Positions 21,955 through 35,900 of a DNA stretch of 64,000 nucleotides are shown piece by piece. The position numbers were made by a program, and so were the translations under genes. Position 1 is the first letter of the stretch; each line of letters begins with the position of its first letter. The notes under the pieces are model-generated. The model saw nothing but the letters and a program-made list of their open reading frames with translations, had not been told where the DNA came from and made no database searches. This DNA comes from Oxyruncus cristatus (lineage: Eukaryota > Chordata > Aves > Passeriformes > Cotingidae). The stretch is taken from NCBI GenBank assembly GCA_013399855.1, contig VXAY01006830.1:148804-212803 (forward strand), written 5' to 3'.

Positions 21955-23823
21955 TATGAACAAGATCAATCATTTATTGTACTGATAGGCAGATTCACTG
22001 TTCCTTCACTTAACGTACACAGTTGTATTTCACATTGCATAGAGAAAAGAGACAAGCAGGTGAGAAGTTAAATCACTGTGCATGGAGTGGGAGTAAAGCA
22101 GAGAGAATGAGCTAGCTTAACCTTATTTTAATGCTTTCTGTGTTGTTTTGCCAGCAAGACCCCATCCAGCACCACCTACTCCTTAACTTTCCAAGGCTCA
22201 GCCTGGAGAGAGCCTAAGGCCATTAAGCCATTCCTGAAATGGTATTTAGTTGCCTGAGTTCACCTGAGGAATTCAAGGATTCATTTCAGTAGGAGTTCAT
22301 TGACTGTAATCCCGAAGGATCTGAGCCTCATTGTTTGAGACACATTTCAAATAAAATGCATTTGCTTCCATTTATTAAATAAGATGCAGAGAGGCATCTG
22401 AGAAGTTGCACATAGCTAATCTGCTAACCTGGAATTGCTTCCAAAACAGTTGTACATGGAGGCAGTATAGGTTTCTTGGCCTTAAGACGGGCAATTTCCT
22501 TCCTTCTCCAGTGTTTACTGAGAGCAATGGCCTGGACATTCATGAAGTTGTCTGGCATAAAATTGGTGTAAAGTAAAAAGGGAGCCAGGCCAAAAAAAAA
22601 AAAAAATAAAAAAAAAAATGATGCAAGAAGACAGGGCTGCTTCATAGTATAGTTCCCATTTAGAAAATACATCTCTAACATAATAAAAAGCAGAGCCCAC
22701 CATGTAAACTAAATTACTGTATTGTTATAAAAATCTTTACTATTTTTCTTGTTTAGTGTCAAATTTTAATACTACTATTGTAGACTAGTGATTCAGTGTA
22801 AGATTCAAGGAGGCACATTTTTTAAAATAGTCAGTTTGTCCTTTACATGGTACAGAAATAAGAATCCAGGAGATACACAAACTAGACACCAACAATCTTA
22901 GGATATTAAATTTAATTATAGATTACACAGAATATGATGTAAAAACAGCAATTTACTAGAATAATTATAACCTGCAAAATGTGAAAATAGTTTAGAAAAT
23001 GGATTGTCATATTCTCTGACACAGCAATAGTCATGAAAGGTACACTTATAATATATGTTAATCTGTGTATTAACTATACTACCTGTCATTTAGCCAGGAT
23101 TCTAAGATGGATTAAAGGCATTTATTTATGAAGTGCCTATGTTTAAATTCAGTAAAACAGCTAGATTGGAAACACTATATTTTTATCAACTACTGCATGA
23201 AGATCTATTCCAGATAAATGCTTTATCTATATGCTATGAATTCATAATGAGAAGAGTAATTGTAAAACTGCAGAGAGCACAGACCTGTAAATGGGTGACT
23301 TGACAACTGAAAATATTTCTTAGTGCCTTGTTAAGTTTTGGAAATCAGACATGCCAATGTCACTTCCCTCTTTCAGACGTAGATCCTATTTAATCTGAAT
23401 TCCTGTTATATTTAAAAACCTCACGTTTAGTTGAAATGGGAAAGATGCCTGTAGATCTTTTTGTTACGTAGTTCAACAAGAAATGTTGCAAGTGTCAAAG
23501 GATATGATGACCACAGCACTGTCAGCAGGTTTAATTTTTATCGAGCCACTTTTATGAAAGCAAAAAACCCAACCAAAACCAACCCTGGCGTATTTTAGTT
23601 TCTTTTTGAATATACAGACTGGCCCAAACATAGACATTCTCTTTATCAATCTTATTGTTACAAAAACTGTACATTACAAACAGTATAGAAACAAACTGAA
23701 AGGAATGTGCCACACATCCTGGCTAATTTTCTATATGCAGTTTAAAAATACAGCCTACTCCCTTACAGTGCACAGTTATTGTGTAGAGTACATCACTAGT
23801 TAAGTGGACATGATAGAAGAGCT
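21955..23823 (-). other. CALB1: CALB1 3' UTR (inferred extent)
   Basis: Sequence downstream of the CALB1 stop on the minus strand. Minus-strand AATAAA signals occur at 23121-23126, 22371-22376 region and 21973-21978. Chicken calbindin mRNA is known as several species of about 2.0-3.1 kb that differ in 3' end, which fits multiple sites over about 1.9 kb. The distal limit given here uses the 21973 signal and is an inference. An internal A-run (about 22591-22618, + strand) and an adjacent coding-like frame are discussed in the findings. Confidence 0.5.
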
Positions 23824-23937
23824 CTAGTTTTCCTCAGCACAGAGAATAAGAGCCAATTCTGCTCGGTAAAGCTTTCCTCCATCCGACAAGGCCATGATGC
23901 TTTTCTTGTATGTTGCAAGGTTGGTAATGTCTAATTC
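23824..23937 (-). CDS. CALB1: CALB1 exon 11 and stop
   Basis: Reads [20 protein letters not shown] then [17 protein letters not shown] and TAG (23826-23824). It contains the degenerate EF6, whose loop lacks the acidic residues needed for Ca2+. Compared with chicken as I recall it, Asn is replaced by Thr in ELDI(N/T)N. Confidence 0.97.
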   Translation of the reverse strand, partial: ELDITNLATYKKSIMALSDGGKLYRAELALILCAEEN

Positions 23938-26900
23938 CTATTTAAAGAACAGATAATGCTTTATAATCCTGTTTAGTTATCAGCATGAACAAGTTTACTT
24001 CCAATGGCAGAAAATGTGAAAAAAAAAAAGGGTGTTCTCAGCCTGTCCAAACGTAACACACTGCAAATGTCATTTATTTGTATGTTATCCATCTTATAGC
24101 TGTATGTTAGCTTGCTGATAGCTGGTGTCTCTGAAGCAAGTAAGATTTTGACAGTGTTATTGTGTAATCACAAATTCCCTAGTTCAGGATTTACACTGCT
24201 ATTATTTCCACCACAATTTTTAGTTGTACTTTGACTTCAGGAATTATGACTTAGAAGCTCTATATTTATCTTATTAGGATGGATTAAAGTGTCCTTAAAA
24301 TCCAAATTAAATCTAATCTCTAAGGGGAAAAAGTCCTCTAGGATTACCTTTTTGTTCTTTTCACAGAGATCCTTCAGTAGGGCATCAAGTTCATTTTCAT
24401 CTATATAGCCATTGCCATCCTGAAAAACACCATTAAAGATAATTTTAAAAATTTATTTTTCATTTCTGAGATTATGGCTGGTTTTCCTCAGATTCAGAAA
24501 ATAAGTGCCATTAAACTACACTAAAAAGGTGTTTGAAGACTTACCTGATCATACATCTCAAAGGCTTTGTTGAATTCTTTTGCACACATTTTGACACCCT
24601 AAATGCCAAAAGGAAAACAAATCCATTAATGACACCAGTTATGTGTGATGGTGACAGGTTAACTGAAGAATGTGAATATTCATACCTGAAATTTAATAAG
24701 AAAATTTTCCTGTACAGGGAGTAGTCTTTGGAGAGAAAAAATAAAGGTGAAAATATTTAACTGTTTCCATTACAGCATTTGGTACATGATATTTGTTGTG
24801 CAAAGAAACAGAAGACATACCTGGCCAGTTCAGTAAGCTCCAGCTTTCCATCATTGTTTGCATCAAACATCCTGAGCTGAAAGAATATATAATTTTACAT
24901 TGCTAATGAAAATTAACATAATGAAGAAAACACTTATTTAGAAAACTTAAATTCAATTAACTTCATCCTGAAATGATGGCCCTAGGTTTTAATCTGTCAC
25001 ATTTGCTGTGTAATACATTTATTTTAAGTACTGACTAAGTAATTTATAGTAATTCTGATTAACCTACTGTAAGGTAAGTCTTAACTTGCCTGCAGTGATG
25101 AATGTCTTGTATAAGAAACGCACATGTAATTGTTTATAAATGAGAGGAGTGTTGATGTGATAACACTTTACTTTTGACTTCATGTCATGATTTGATAATA
25201 GAATTATTATTCTCTATTCAAAAAGATGAAAAAAAAATCAGATAAAGTTCAATAGAATCCCAGGCATTCAACTCTACTTAGATAGAAAATAATAGACATT
25301 TCATCTAATTGACTGCTAGGTATAAATATTTAAGTAAAGATAATGTTCTGTTACTGTGACATATTAAAAAAAAAGACTGAACAGATGCTGCAGATGATGA
25401 GATTTTGTTGATGGTATGAAAATGGGTAAATAATTTTTTCCAAATATACATAAATTACAAGAATAAATATATTAATGTAATTTGACCAAATAAGTGAATA
25501 CTATAATAATTTTTAATAACTATTGTATTAAAGTATTTTACTTTGAGGCCTTGAAAGTATGATCTCCTGCTGCTTGAGAGGCACTAACAGCTTATATTAG
25601 CTATTAGAAGTAGATGGAGATATTGCTCCTTCATGGGACTTCCTCTCCCAGTATTTATGTCTGTATAGTTCCATTTTTCTACTTTCAAACACTATATTTC
25701 ATTTCCTATATAAAAGAGTCACAAAAGCAGTAGACTACAAAACACTGAAAGCACCTCCACCAACACTCCGTCCCATCACTTGCAAGTGCAATAATTTTAG
25801 ATATAATTTATAGATAAGAGGAAAGGCAACATTCTGTATTGACATATATACCTAAGTGTATATCCTTTTAAAGAGAGGATTAATGAAAATCAATGGGAAA
25901 AGACCTAATTTTACTTTAGACAATAAATGGCAAAAGATACCAAAAAAAAGTTACCAATTCTACACACATTTATTTCTACATAACACCCTGGTTCCTTTTA
26001 ATACTTTCTTCCTTTTGTATAAAAGCAACTGCCTTGCATGAGTTTCCCATGAAAGCAGATTTACATTGGGCAAGGTAAGCAGTGGCAGCTGTGAAGTCAA
26101 CGTATGTTGTATTTCAATGACTTGTTAGTGGCTGGCTGTGCCTGCCAGCAGCTGCTCAGGACTGTATGTTTTCTGTTAGTCTTCTGTTTTCTGAGGAGAT
26201 TATGGGAAGCTGGGTTTATTTTTTTTTTTCCTTATAGCTAAATTCTTTGTGATTGTGTCTCTCTGCAGAGGTCAGAACTCAGAAAACACTTTATGATGAA
26301 GGTTAAAAAGCTCCCTGAATGAAAAGGATATATTTTATCTTCACCAGTGAATTAACAGTGACAACTAAATAAATGGTTGATACTGGTACAACGAACCAGC
26401 AGACTTCTTCCAGGAGAAACACAATTTTGGTTAACCATTCTTAAGCCAGTATGAGGGCTACGGTGTTTACCTAGCACATTTGAAATTGCTAAAAATATTT
26501 TAGAATGAAAACAAGCTGATAAAACAATAAATGTGTTATACATTTCCTAAAGACCAGAATGCTGTCATTTGTTTTTTTTAAAAGCCCACACAGAAGCCAG
26601 TACTGGTCCTTACCATGGAGCACCGTAACAGTGGGATGGAAGGAGTGTTCCAAGGATGGGCTGATTTAAGGTCAGTTTAGTTATAGTGTCTATCTAAAAC
26701 ATCAATTGCTCCTTCTTGAAGCAGGGGGTGAAGGAAAGTGTGAGACGCTTGTAAGTCTGGTAAGAAGCCACTGTGCAGTGACGGCTTTTAAGACAAGAGG
26801 CAGACATCACAGCACTATACGAAGGCAAAATAGAGAAAGGAACTCCAAATTAATTTGATCTAAACATAAGGTAGTTATGACAATAGGAACAGTTTTCCTC

Positions 26901-29900
26901 CTAACGGAAGATTTCAGTTTTACAACTAATGGCACAAGGAAAGAAAACAGGAAAATAGCACAATGTGCCATATATATACCAAGAAGCTTAGAAATTTCCG
27001 GGCTTTTGTTTTTTAAGCTGCATTGAAAACTGCCCATCAAAACTCTGTAGCTGCAGAAGTACTTGCAGTGCTAGATGCCACACTTGTCTCTCTGTTGCAA
27101 TAGTAACCTGATTGGGACCTAGTGGGTCTCCAAGTCACTTGGAGCCTTCTGGTGGCTAAACAGAGTTTAGATTACCCATTATTCCTTTAAATAATCTTAC
27201 CATTATTTCTGTGTATTCCGTTAGCTTTGAGTCTTCAATCTGCTTATTTGCTTTCTGTAATAAATCTTTCAAGAAGCTCTGTTAAACAGAAGAGTAATAG
27301 GTGAATTTTTATCTACAGTATAAAATATTTGACTTGCTAACTTTGGATTAAAGTAGTGGGAAATACTATTTTACTTCCACTTTAGTATGTACTGCTGAAC
27401 TTCCAAGTAAGTATGAAAAAAAAATAGTTACTAACAGCTAAGAATGTAACAGTTTCTTTTGTTCAAGTATACTGCATTTTATTTGGAAAAAGACTCCTAA
27501 AACTTTCTGCATTACATGCTATTTGTTGTCTTGTGAATTTGGAAAAAAGTTTGTCTTTCAAGAATACTGCTTCCTAATCAGCTCTGTCAATAAACTAGAC
27601 TAATTAACCTTGAGTCTCCTTGAAAACTTGGATGCCTATTCACTTCTTGAAACAGAGGAACAATTTTACAGAAAGGATCAATGATTAATCAAGTTTTGTC
27701 CTTGCCTGTGGCAGTACCCATTGCTAGATGTGAACATTCCTCCTTCCTACCTTGTACTCTAAAAGTGTGTAGCCAATTTCATTGCATTTTAGAATGAGAA
27801 TTTGATGTCACATGACTTGAAACACTAACCATTTTTACTTCAAAAAAATAAGATGGTTTTCACCTATTCAGTGTTTTAAATTTCTGCACTAGATCTGTGA
27901 CATTAAAAAAAGAGAGATAATAAATTGTTTAGCAAGGGCATTATAAGATCTGATGTGTCTGGATGCCTGTCAATGCTCAATGAAGCACACAATTCCTGTC
28001 ATCAGTTGGAGTGTCATTATCTTTGTGGAATTTTGGGCCACATTTCAAGATAGAAAATGGGAAAGCGTATAAGAAAACATGCCTGTTGTCCTGAACTTTA
28101 ATGCAACCATGTCGATAGTCATACGATTAATACCTGCTGTAGTTGGTCTAGTTTGTCCCACTCCATGCTGGAGGCCCTTCCTGGTAGTTTGTATAGGAAG
28201 AACATGACTGAAATGCAGTAAAGGATGTTGCGGAGATACGTTTAATCTTGTGTCCTTGGATGGAAAATAGAACTGGAAAGGATATTGAAAGGCTATCTCC
28301 ATGTCTGAAGAAAGGATTATGTCTGTCTAAACTTCCTGAATTACTGTCCGACCTGAGCTATTACCAAACCTTTCTGAAACACAGTGATGATGAGTTTGCC
28401 TCCCCCTTAGACAACATATTCTACTGCCATTACTATTGTTAGAAAGTTTTCCTGATTTCCAGCTTGAATTTCGCTTACAAAGTTGTCAGTGGGTGTACTC
28501 CTCACATAGCAAATACTTTAAATGTTTGTGCTTGTCAAGAAATGCTGATCTAAAAATAAAACTGTTTATTTATGTCTCATTTTCAACGTGTTAAAATGAC
28601 CTGTTTCTGAGGCAGACAAAAATCTCACAACACAAGAGAGATGGGACCATTAGGGATTCAGTTAAAATGTCTTCATTCTTCAGCTGGTTCTCAATCAGCC
28701 CTGCCTTTTTAAGTCTGTTTTAAATTATAGCAGTCAGCAGTAGTCCTTAAGGCATTAGCTAACAGCTGGAGAGTTCTCAAGGGCTACCTCCTCCTGATCC
28801 TACCAACTTTAGACACACCAACCTCCTGCAACCAGTCAGCAGGAGAATGGGCTCAGCTGCCTGAGGGTTACCTTAAGGTTAAATCCTCAGCAAATGTCAC
28901 ACAGATACCAAACTCAGAAGAGGAAGGGCAAATGAAAAAAAGATGTGAATTTTCTGATGTGGATTCCTTTTCTGAACAGATAATCTGTAATGATTTTGGA
29001 CAGTTTGATCTCCTGGTGCTTTAGTTAATAAAACTTACATAACTCTTCTTTATATGACATATGGGCAAAATAGTCCAAATTAGATGGATAAGCACTACTA
29101 GGCCTTTCTCTTGCTATGAATTGCTTTGATTCCTTTGAATGTAAAGCTATAGTAATGAATCAAGGGCAATTAACTGTGGAAAATGGCATCTTTCTACTTA
29201 GATGCTATTGAATATGGCCATCTCTCCTATGAGGAAAGGCTGAGAGAATTGGGACTCTTCAGCCTGGAGGAGTTTCACGGTGACATCAGGAAAGTATAAT
29301 AAATACTTCAAGGGAGGGCTCAAAGAGTATGGAGCCAGGCTAGTGACAGGACCAGAGGCAATGGTCACAAAGTGAAACACAAGAGGAGCATCAGGAAACA
29401 TGTTTTCACTGTGAGGGTGACTGAGCAATAGCACAGGTTGCCCAGAGAGGCTGTAGAGTCTTCATCTTCGGAGACATTCAAAAGCTGTCTGCACAAGGGC
29501 AACTGTCCTTAAGTGGCTTAAGAGGGGTTGGACCAGGTGACCTCCAGAGGTCCCTAACAACCGCTCTGTGATTCTGTGACAGAGAAAACGCAGCATCTAC
29601 AAATTGCTGTTGGTTGTACAACTAGGGAAGTAAAATCACTCTAGTTTTAATGCTTCTGCAACTCTGAGATGGCTAATGGAATAATCTCGATTCTACTCTA
29701 ATTTGTGCATGTTAAAGCTGATACCAAAATCCTACTAGGCTAACCAAGCAAGGGCAGTACAATTCCATTTGTGTTAGTCTAACAGTATTACAGAGGAAAC
29801 TGTAGGGTTACATGGTACTTGAGAGAGCATAATCTGTCCAGCAGCATTGTGATTGGTGGTAGGAATGCCCTTAGGAAAAACCCAACAAAATAGCCCTCCT

Positions 29901-32900
29901 CCCTAATATACCCAAAAAAATAACCAACATAGTTTCCCATCTTGCTTTCTTAATCTTTCTTACTTCTAAGCTACCTGCTACCCTGAGTCACTTGAGACAA
30001 ACTTGATCTGAATTAAAACATCTTTTAAACCACATTAATCAGATTAGGGTTTCACTTTAAATAATTTACTGGCAATAAAAACATCAGATAATTATATTCC
30101 TTTTTTTGTTTTGTTTGAAATGCAAAAACATGCACGGGTAGGTATCTGAAGAAAGAGATAGCTGCAAGGCTGTAATCCAACACCTGTTCCTCTGTCATGC
30201 ATACTCAGAGATATTCGTTTACCTTAAGTTCCTCAGAATCAATGAAGCCACTGTGGTCGCTGTCGTATTTCCTCCATGTCTGCAATGAGAATATGAATGC
30301 TTTAATGATATATTTATGGCAAGCAAGTCTTGAATGGTTTTACAACAGGCAACTTTTCATACTGTACCTGCATGAAGTCTTCACTTGACTTTAGCTGCTG
30401 GCATCTGAAGAACAACAGGAAATTCTCTTCCGTTGGCAATATCTGAGCAAGCTGTAACACAGTTTATGCAAGATTAAATTTTGATTCTTCATTAGACCAG
30501 CTGAGCACGAAGCTTTTTAAAAGCATATGAAATTCTTTGTGCACATACTGCCCTATAGTGGCCCCATAGGAATCTTCATCCTGCTAGCTGAAATGTTTGG
30601 AAGAAGGCTCTGAAAGGCTTCTGGCTTGCAGCTTTGCCATATTCATCAAGGTCAAACTTAGCTGAGATCTGAGAGGAGGGAGCAAGGCAGCACTTTACCA
30701 AAAGGGTATCTGGGGAAAGGGGAAAAAATTCACCCATGCAGAGCTAGGATCTGTACTGAAAACCATCGAATTGGCTGAAGGGAAAGCATAATGCAAGAAC
30801 GCATCAAGGATAGGTGTGAAGGACCACGAATGAAGAAAGTGAGGAAAATAGACTACTCACAATAGCAAGGAAGAGGAAGAAGAGAGAGGAACACTGACAT
30901 GAGGAACACATGTGTAAGGCAAATGGTTAAATATAAGGAAAAGCCAGGAGAAAAAAAAGAACACAGGGAAGGTAAGGGTTGGTAACCAGTGCTCAATTGT
31001 CAGACTTGGAGATGTGTTCAAGAAGAGCTATAAATACTAGAAAGAAATCAAAAGGGGTTTTAGCCCTGCAAAACCAGGGGTGGTTCTTCCAATGCCTCTT
31101 CTCTACAAAAGGCTTTTTTAAAATCAGACATATTATTGTACTGATTATTGCAAATGTTCATGTACTATAACTCAATTTTGGCAAGTGACAAATGTAGAAG
31201 ATAGAGAGCATTGCTGTATAATTTAATGTAAAATCACGATTTGTTTTTAACAAAAGCCCAATATTTTTTTTTCTGTCCTCAAAATGTATGAAATGTGTTT
31301 TGATTAAAGAAAACTTTTTACTTGAAGAATAGACCAGCTGTGCTTACTAGGAAGAGAAAATGGAGAAAGACAGATTTCTTAGCTGAATTCTTTAATGAAA
31401 AATGACATCTGCAGACTTCCTGGGGTCCCATCTTAAAATTTTGATTCAAATTTTTGTTTTTCTGTCTTCATTTCACATCCTCAAATCATTTGTTCTGCCT
31501 ATTTCAGTGCTATTGCCTAATTGCTGAGGCTTTTTTTTTTTTTCTTTTGGGATCCAGCAGAGCCATAAATGAGTTCAGCTCTCACCCCACAGGCACAACA
31601 AGGCTATGGAGACATATCTCTTGTTTCTCTACAATTATCTATGCAAGGAATCAGTTATATTCTTTAATTGTTGGTACAACTGAAAAGACATATCAGAGCA
31701 CTTTCCTTACAGAAATGGCGCAGCTGATGACAGGCTGTCAGACCCATCAGAGCCTTCTGAGTACTTTTGCTAAATGGCTGAACACCAAACCAAAAGCAAC
31801 TTGAACAATGCATTTTTGTCAGCAGCTTTCAAAATCTACTCTATTATAAATAGCATATACATGTGTGGGTAAGTACATATTCATACAGACGCAGTAGCTA
31901 AATGTGTCTTGATTTATGGAAAAATGTTTTTATTTCTCCCCTGACATACAAGCTTTGATTTTTAGAGTGCATTCCTATTTAACAGCAAATGGAATGGAAG
32001 AAGTGCTTAGAACAAAAAACAGAGTTTGGGGGAAGGGACTGATTATGACGGTGGGAAAGGGTTTGCAAGTGTGGAAATTATAAATAAGATGTCATTCAGT
32101 GACATAGGTAACTCCTGAGAATTTTGCAAGGGCACTGTAAAATAGTACAAGGTGCAAGGATGAATGTAAAATAGTAACTGTCCAAAGAATCATTAACAGC
32201 TTATTAGCAGTACCAAACTGCATTTGAGGTACAGAATATATGACCTTATTTTAAGCTATACCTCTCACTCTTTCTATGTCTCAGGGGAAAGCATTAAATT
32301 GTTTTTCATGGAAAACTCTGCAGTATTAAGGGATGAAGAGGTCATGTGGAAACTGGCTCAACTTCCCAATTTTATACCACTACTGAGAAGAAAGATGGAA
32401 ACCTGGTGATATTTCAAGTCATAATGTCTTTGTGAGGATAAGCATAGGGGGCCTTCATGAGAATGTTTGAGTAAGAGTGCAGACCACTGCAAGTCTGTGT
32501 ATGGCAGCAATAGTAGTTTAGTGAACTTTGCTGCTTTTATGGAGAATGTTGGTTATTTCTATATGGCAAATAATAGAGGACAACCACAAAGCCTGGCACT
32601 TGTCTGACTCCTCTCTGCTCAGCTGCAGGCTGAAATGTGTCTTTATAGGTTACCTAGCAGAAAAAATACTCTCATTGCTTAAATTAGAACTCCTTTCTAG
32701 AAATCATTCTCTAAGTAAATTCCATTGATATTTAATGCAGTTTAAAATTCCTTTCACCTAATACAGTGAATTTGTTTTTTTAAAATCCTATAATAGAGCA
32801 TGGGAGTACAAAGAATATTTTAGGCTAATGAGTAGTTATTTTTATGGAAGCAGTAATCTTCAAATAATTTGGACGTAGAATTGCCGCAGTTCCGAGTTTT

Positions 32901-35900
32901 GAAACCTTGGGTTTCACAAGCACATTTTAGTGAAAGCGTTGGTCTGAATAAGTACAAAAGGTGAATTAAAGGTCTCTTACACAATGACAAGAAAGTGAAC
33001 AGGTCAGACTTTGCCTTTAGCCAGAGAGCACTGGATTAAAGCCAGTGAACCAACTGCACTGTGCTTGCAAAGACAGAATCGACACTTAATCTGATCTGAA
33101 AATCCACTCCTTCCTTTGTGAAGCCACCCAGGCCTCCTCTTTATCTCAGTCAACAGATTTTTCCTGAAAACTCATTGTTCACTCGCACATTTTTTGTCAC
33201 ATACTGGGGTATTCATTATCGTGGTTGGGAGTCTGAATGCTTTACATAAAAATTTTTTTTTTTAGACAGCATTCATAGACTTTTTTAGAAAAGTTATTTG
33301 ATATACTATATAAATGGGAGCAATCTGGAATAACTGGACTTTTTTTTTTATAGGGAAAGAGAATGAAGTCCAAATACCAACTTCAATTTCATACTGCTTT
33401 GCACGTACACTTTTCATGAGTTCCATCAGCGCTTTCCAAATCAAGCTTCATGCTGATGTAAGTGAAATAAAATATAGCTATTGGGTTTGGAAACTGCTAT
33501 ATTAAGGGAGAAAGTCCCTTCAGTCACTGGACTCAGTACTATCACTATTCAGTGGCTTCTGTGGATGCTGAGCATGCTTGGCACTTCACTGGGGTGGTGA
33601 GCCATATCAGACCCTACTGGATTTGCTCATCTTTACCCATTAAGTCAATATCAGAATCAGAAAAATAATTTGAAAGGTAAAAGTTCCGGTTATCTTTCCT
33701 AAGTAAAGAAGCACAGTCTTTTTCAGACACTGTTCACACATTCTTCTTGCATCCAATGCTTGCTATTACACATACTCAATAAGACTAAATTAAATAGGAT
33801 TTCTCAATACCAAATAAATATGTGTTTGTTAATCCAAACATTTTGTTAGACCAAATAAAGTTCTTTCTAGATGCAGAGTTATTTGATCAATACTAAGTAT
33901 CATCAAAAGATGCATTTTTAAAAATCAGTTACAGCTGCAAGTGAAACAAACTGTTCATATTTCTATGGTAGTTTAGTTATAATTACATATGCATTTAAAC
34001 AAGTATATGAAATTGAGACATATGACAGAAGAGAAAAGATATCTTTACATGACCTATTATATCAGCAGTGATACTTCCTATTGACTTTTACAGATTCTAT
34101 TCAGTCCTCTATTTTAAAATTAGCTACTGACCCAAAGTTGGTCACTGTAGAATTTTTCAGGCCTGGCTTGTTTCCAGCTGTTCCCTAATTAGCTCTCTAG
34201 GTCAGATTTCTTATTATCGGGAAAAAATATAATATCAATTAATAATAAAACTGCAGTCTCACTGCACTCAAGTGACATAAACGAGTCGTCGATTTAAGCT
34301 CAAAAACGTGACTTCTCGACTGTAACCCCACGAACTCTCCTTTTTGACTTGCAGCACTGAAGAGTGAAAGTGAGAGAAAACCCTTTCCTAGCAAATTGCC
34401 TAAATGATATAGCTGTTGAGCAGCTACACAGGGAAAAGTGGCTTCTTGTCTTTAACCTCTTCAGAAAGTAAGAGTATATGACAATTTTCTACCTGAAGTT
34501 CAGTTAAAGTTCAAGAAAGGAATTCATAAGAAATCCTAATCTTTCCCTGGACCACAACTACTATTAAAATTTTTTTACATTTAACATGAGTAACGTGCTG
34601 TCTTACCGTAAATATTTTTTTTTAGAATAGACTACATACTTTGATTGCCCAATTGTGTTCACTTGTGTATTATCGTCAATATAACAGTGGTGACAAAGCA
34701 GCAGTTCAAAATCACACATAGCAATAACTCACATTACCTTTCACAATTTAAATTTCTAAAATGGAGCTCTTATTGGCTTTTGAGGAAAACTAAATTTCTG
34801 CTGATGCTTATTTGTACTGAATAAAGAGAAAAATGTTAAATGAAGTGTATTGAAATGTCTGCAGAGTGGTAAGGAATAACTTACTTTTTGTAAATGAAAA
34901 AAATTCAATAGTAAAAAAATGCTAAAGATCTTAAGAGAGAGGAAGAAATATTCTGTGTAACTAAAAATCCAAAGCATATTATGCTCACATTGTTCTGTGC
35001 TAAATGTATTTTCTTCAAGTAAACCTGTCAGTCTTTCGTTACAAAGTAACAGTCTTACCTCAACTATTCCTATTTTTCCATCAGTAGTCTTCCCGTATTG
35101 GTCCACAAAAGCTTTCATTTCAGGTGTTAAATCCTACAAATGATAGAATCATTACTTCAAGACACAGAAAAACATATGTAAACTTACTTGAATACTCTAT
35201 TAGTTGCAAAATAATATGCTACATTTAATGAAATACACTCATCATGGCTAGACTCCTCAAGTTTAAATGAAAATGAGTATTTTTTTATGAATAACATCAT
35301 TGTGATAAATTTTACTTCCTAAGGAATTATATTATAGTCAGTGTGAATGATTGGCATTTAAATACTTAGAACTCTATTTTAGTTTACAGAATGAAAAATT
35401 ATAAAGACAAGTGTGTTGGAAGGTGTGTGTAACAGCTCCTTTGTTTAAGAGCATGACAGTGTAGTTCATAGGCGATTATTAGTCCACATTTTCTCAGTTT
35501 TCATTTTTAAATTAGTAACTTGCAGGCAGTGTGAAATCTTTCAAAATAAGGAAAAATTCAGTAAAAGACATCTGAACACTAAAATAGCCTTTCCACATCT
35601 TTGAGTGGATTTTTCCTGAACAATGGATGCTATTTTAGTCCTCAAAGATCTCATCACAGTATCATATTTTTCACTGTTTAGTATTTGGTTATCATGGAAA
35701 CAGAGTCAAAATGTCACTGCTGTGCTGTACTGTACTGTAGAGAGGCAGATTTAGGGGGAGGAAAACTTTGAGCAAAATCTTAAATCTGACAGAATAAAGC
35801 CATCATTGTTCTTCATATAAATTTTGGTCCCTGCTATACATCTGCTCTCTTAAGGCTATCCTCATTCTAGGCTATGGAAAAGATGCCAGCCTTGGGGTGA

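Larger units (their letters stand above)
27279..30222 (-). other. CALB1: CALB1 intron 5
   Basis: 2.9 kb, carrying two CR1-related insertions (28250-28500 and 29220-29580, listed separately). The rest is unique AT-rich DNA without recognised exons. Confidence 0.8.

Noticed and set aside
29198..29434. 78-codon minus frame
   Set aside because: Antisense of a CR1 fragment.
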